A stretch of DNA of 5,650 nucleotides, from NCBI GenBank assembly GCA_012270625.1, contig JAAXHZ010000003.1:1-5650 (forward strand), given 5' to 3'. Below are positions 4,482-5,650 of this stretch, one piece after another. Each line of letters opens with the position of its first letter. Position 1 is the first letter of the stretch. Origin of the DNA: Dehalococcoidia bacterium (GTDB lineage Bacteria; Chloroflexota; Dehalococcoidia; SAR202; UBA11138). The notes beneath the pieces were generated by a model. It searched no databases, was not told where the DNA came from, and saw nothing but the letters and a program-made list of their open reading frames with translations. The translations under genes and the position numbers were made by a program.

Positions 4482-5650
4482 ATGCGTCAGGCGCAAGCAG
4501 CAAGAGCGCAGCAGCAGTCGTCACGGCCACAGCTCGTACAGTCGATGATCGACGCGATGCGGGTCCCAGACCTGCGGACGAAGATACTGTTCACGATAGC
4601 GATGCTCGTCGTGTTCAGATTCGTTGCCCAGGTGCCGATCCCGGGCGTCGATACCCAGGCGCTGTCTCAGGCGTTCCAACAGCAGGAGCTCCTCGGATTC
4701 CTGAATCTGTTCAGCGGTGGAGCGCTGGCGAACCTCAGCGTGGCCGCGCTGGGCGTGTACCCGTACATCACGGCTTCGATCGTGATGCAGATACTGGTCC
4801 CGGCAATACCGAGTCTCAAGGCGATCTCACAAGAGGGCGACCTGGGACGGCAGAAGATCAACCAGATCACTCACTACGCCACGGTCCCGATCGCGTTCCT
4901 CCAATCGTGGGGCCAGCTCACCCTGCTCAGACAGTCGGGCGTTCTGCCTGGAGTGGACTTCGGGTTCAACATCGGCACGCTGGCCATGCTGCTCTCGATG
5001 GTCGCTGGCACAATGTTCCTCGTATGGCTCGGCGAGCTTATCTCCGAGCGCGGCCTGGGCAACGGCATCTCGCTGATAATCTTCGGCGGCATCGTCGCGA
5101 ACTTCCCCACCGTCATCGGACAGGGGATGCTCGAGACAAATCCGGCGGGAGTGCTTGCGTTGTGCGCCTTCGGATTTGCGATCATATTCGTGATCGTGCT
5201 GTTCAACGAGGCTCAGCGGCGCGTGCCGGTGCAGTACGGCAGAAGCATCTATCGCGGCGGACAGATGCAGAGACAGTCGGGTTCGACCTTCCTGCCGCTG
5301 CGTGTCAACAGCGCGGGCATGATACCGCTGATCTTCGCGTTCAGCATCATCATCCTGCCCGCGACTATATTCAGCTACTTCCAGAACCCGCTGTCCGACT
5401 CGTTCTTCGCCAAGATGGCGAAGTTCTTCACGGACACGCTCGACCCCGCCAATCTCCCATACTGGATTGCGGTCTTCTTCCTCGTCGTTATCTTCACGTT
5501 CTTCTACACGCTGGTTATATTCCAGCAGCAGAACCTTGCGGAGAACTTGCAGAGAAACGGCGGGTTCATTCCGGGAATCAGGCCCGGAAGACCGACCCAG
5601 GACTACCTGAACAGGGTGATCATCCGCATCACCTGGGGCGGCGCGCTGTT
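4482..5650 (+). CDS. secY: Preprotein translocase subunit SecY, N-terminal 389 residues (partial)
   Basis: The frame from ATG 4482 stays open to the window end, giving 389 codons of an expected 430-450. SecY is the channel subunit of the SecYEG translocon in the inner membrane. Visible features are TM1 (about 35-55), the plug/TM2 signature GGALANLSVAALGVYPYITA (79-98), TM4-TM5 with the second signature LGELISERGLGNGISLIIFG (183-202), TM6 (223-243), a cytosolic loop with RRVPVQYGR, TM7 (279-300), TM8 (327-348) and the start of TM9. The loop after TM8 contains GGFIPGIRPG, whose Arg367 corresponds to the SecA-coupling arginine of E. coli SecY (R357). Most SecY proteins start near MIDAMRVPDLR, here residue 22 (ATG 4545); the first 21 residues are a Gln/Ala/Arg-rich extension. 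Neither start has a clear binding site. It lies five bases after rplO. Confidence 0.96.
   Translation, partial: MRQAQAARAQQQSSRPQLVQSMIDAMRVPDLRTKILFTIAMLVVFRFVAQVPIPGVDTQALSQAFQQQELLGFLNLFSGGALANLSVAALGVYPYITASIVMQILVPAIPSLKAISQEGDLGRQKINQITHYATVPIAFLQSWGQLTLLRQSGVLPGVDFGFNIGTLAMLLSMVAGTMFLVWLGELISERGLGNGISLIIFGGIVANFPTVIGQGMLETNPAGVLALCAFGFAIIFVIVLFNEAQRRVPVQYGRSIYRGGQMQRQSGSTFLPLRVNSAGMIPLIFAFSIIILPATIFSYFQNPLSDSFFAKMAKFFTDTLDPANLPYWIAVFFLVVIFTFFYTLVIFQQQNLAENLQRNGGFIPGIRPGRPTQDYLNRVIIRITWGGAL

Overview
This window is an internal stretch of a bacterial spc-type ribosomal protein operon, entirely on the + strand. The order is rplN (3' end only), rplX, rplE, rpsN, rpsH, rplF, rplR, rpsE, rpmD, rplO and secY (5' part, cut by the window end). 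Every gene is recognised from conserved protein sequence. The order is the standard bacterial one and no gene is missing between rplN and secY.

The organism is a bacterium with fairly high GC. Codon use mixes CGN with many AGA/AGG arginine codons and frequent ATA isoleucine codons. S14 is the short zinc-binding form and L24 carries a four-cysteine tail. The intergenic palindromes, whose spurious translations read VIPAKAGI and HPHPNPLPKGEG, together with the protein style fit Chloroflexota (Dehalococcoidia/SAR202-like). That placement is an inference at moderate to low confidence; no marker here proves it.

Layout: 1-991 holds rplN-rplX-rplE, tightly coupled by overlapping stop/start codons. 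992-1061 is a short plain spacer. 1062-1757 holds rpsN and rpsH, separated by a 108-base AT-richer leader with a perfect 9-bp hairpin. 1758-1882 is a spacer with a palindromic repeat. 1883-2798 holds rplF-rplR, one base apart. 2799-2876 is a spacer that looks like one repeat inserted into another, whose tail seems to supply the ribosome binding site of rpsE. 2877-3479 is rpsE. 3480-3772 is a 293-base spacer built almost wholly of repeats: 66-bp tandem units, a CCCTCTCCC palindrome and a second copy of the 1820-1837 palindrome. 3773-5650 holds rpmD, rplO and secY.

The ribosomal proteins are expressed together for assembly of both subunits, and SecY, made from the same message, is the core of the membrane protein-export channel. 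The coding content is ordinary. The unusual part is the colonisation of this essential operon's spacers by several repeat families, including one pair with a compensatory base-pair change and one nested insertion. I found no sign of a novel defence, mobile or metabolic system.
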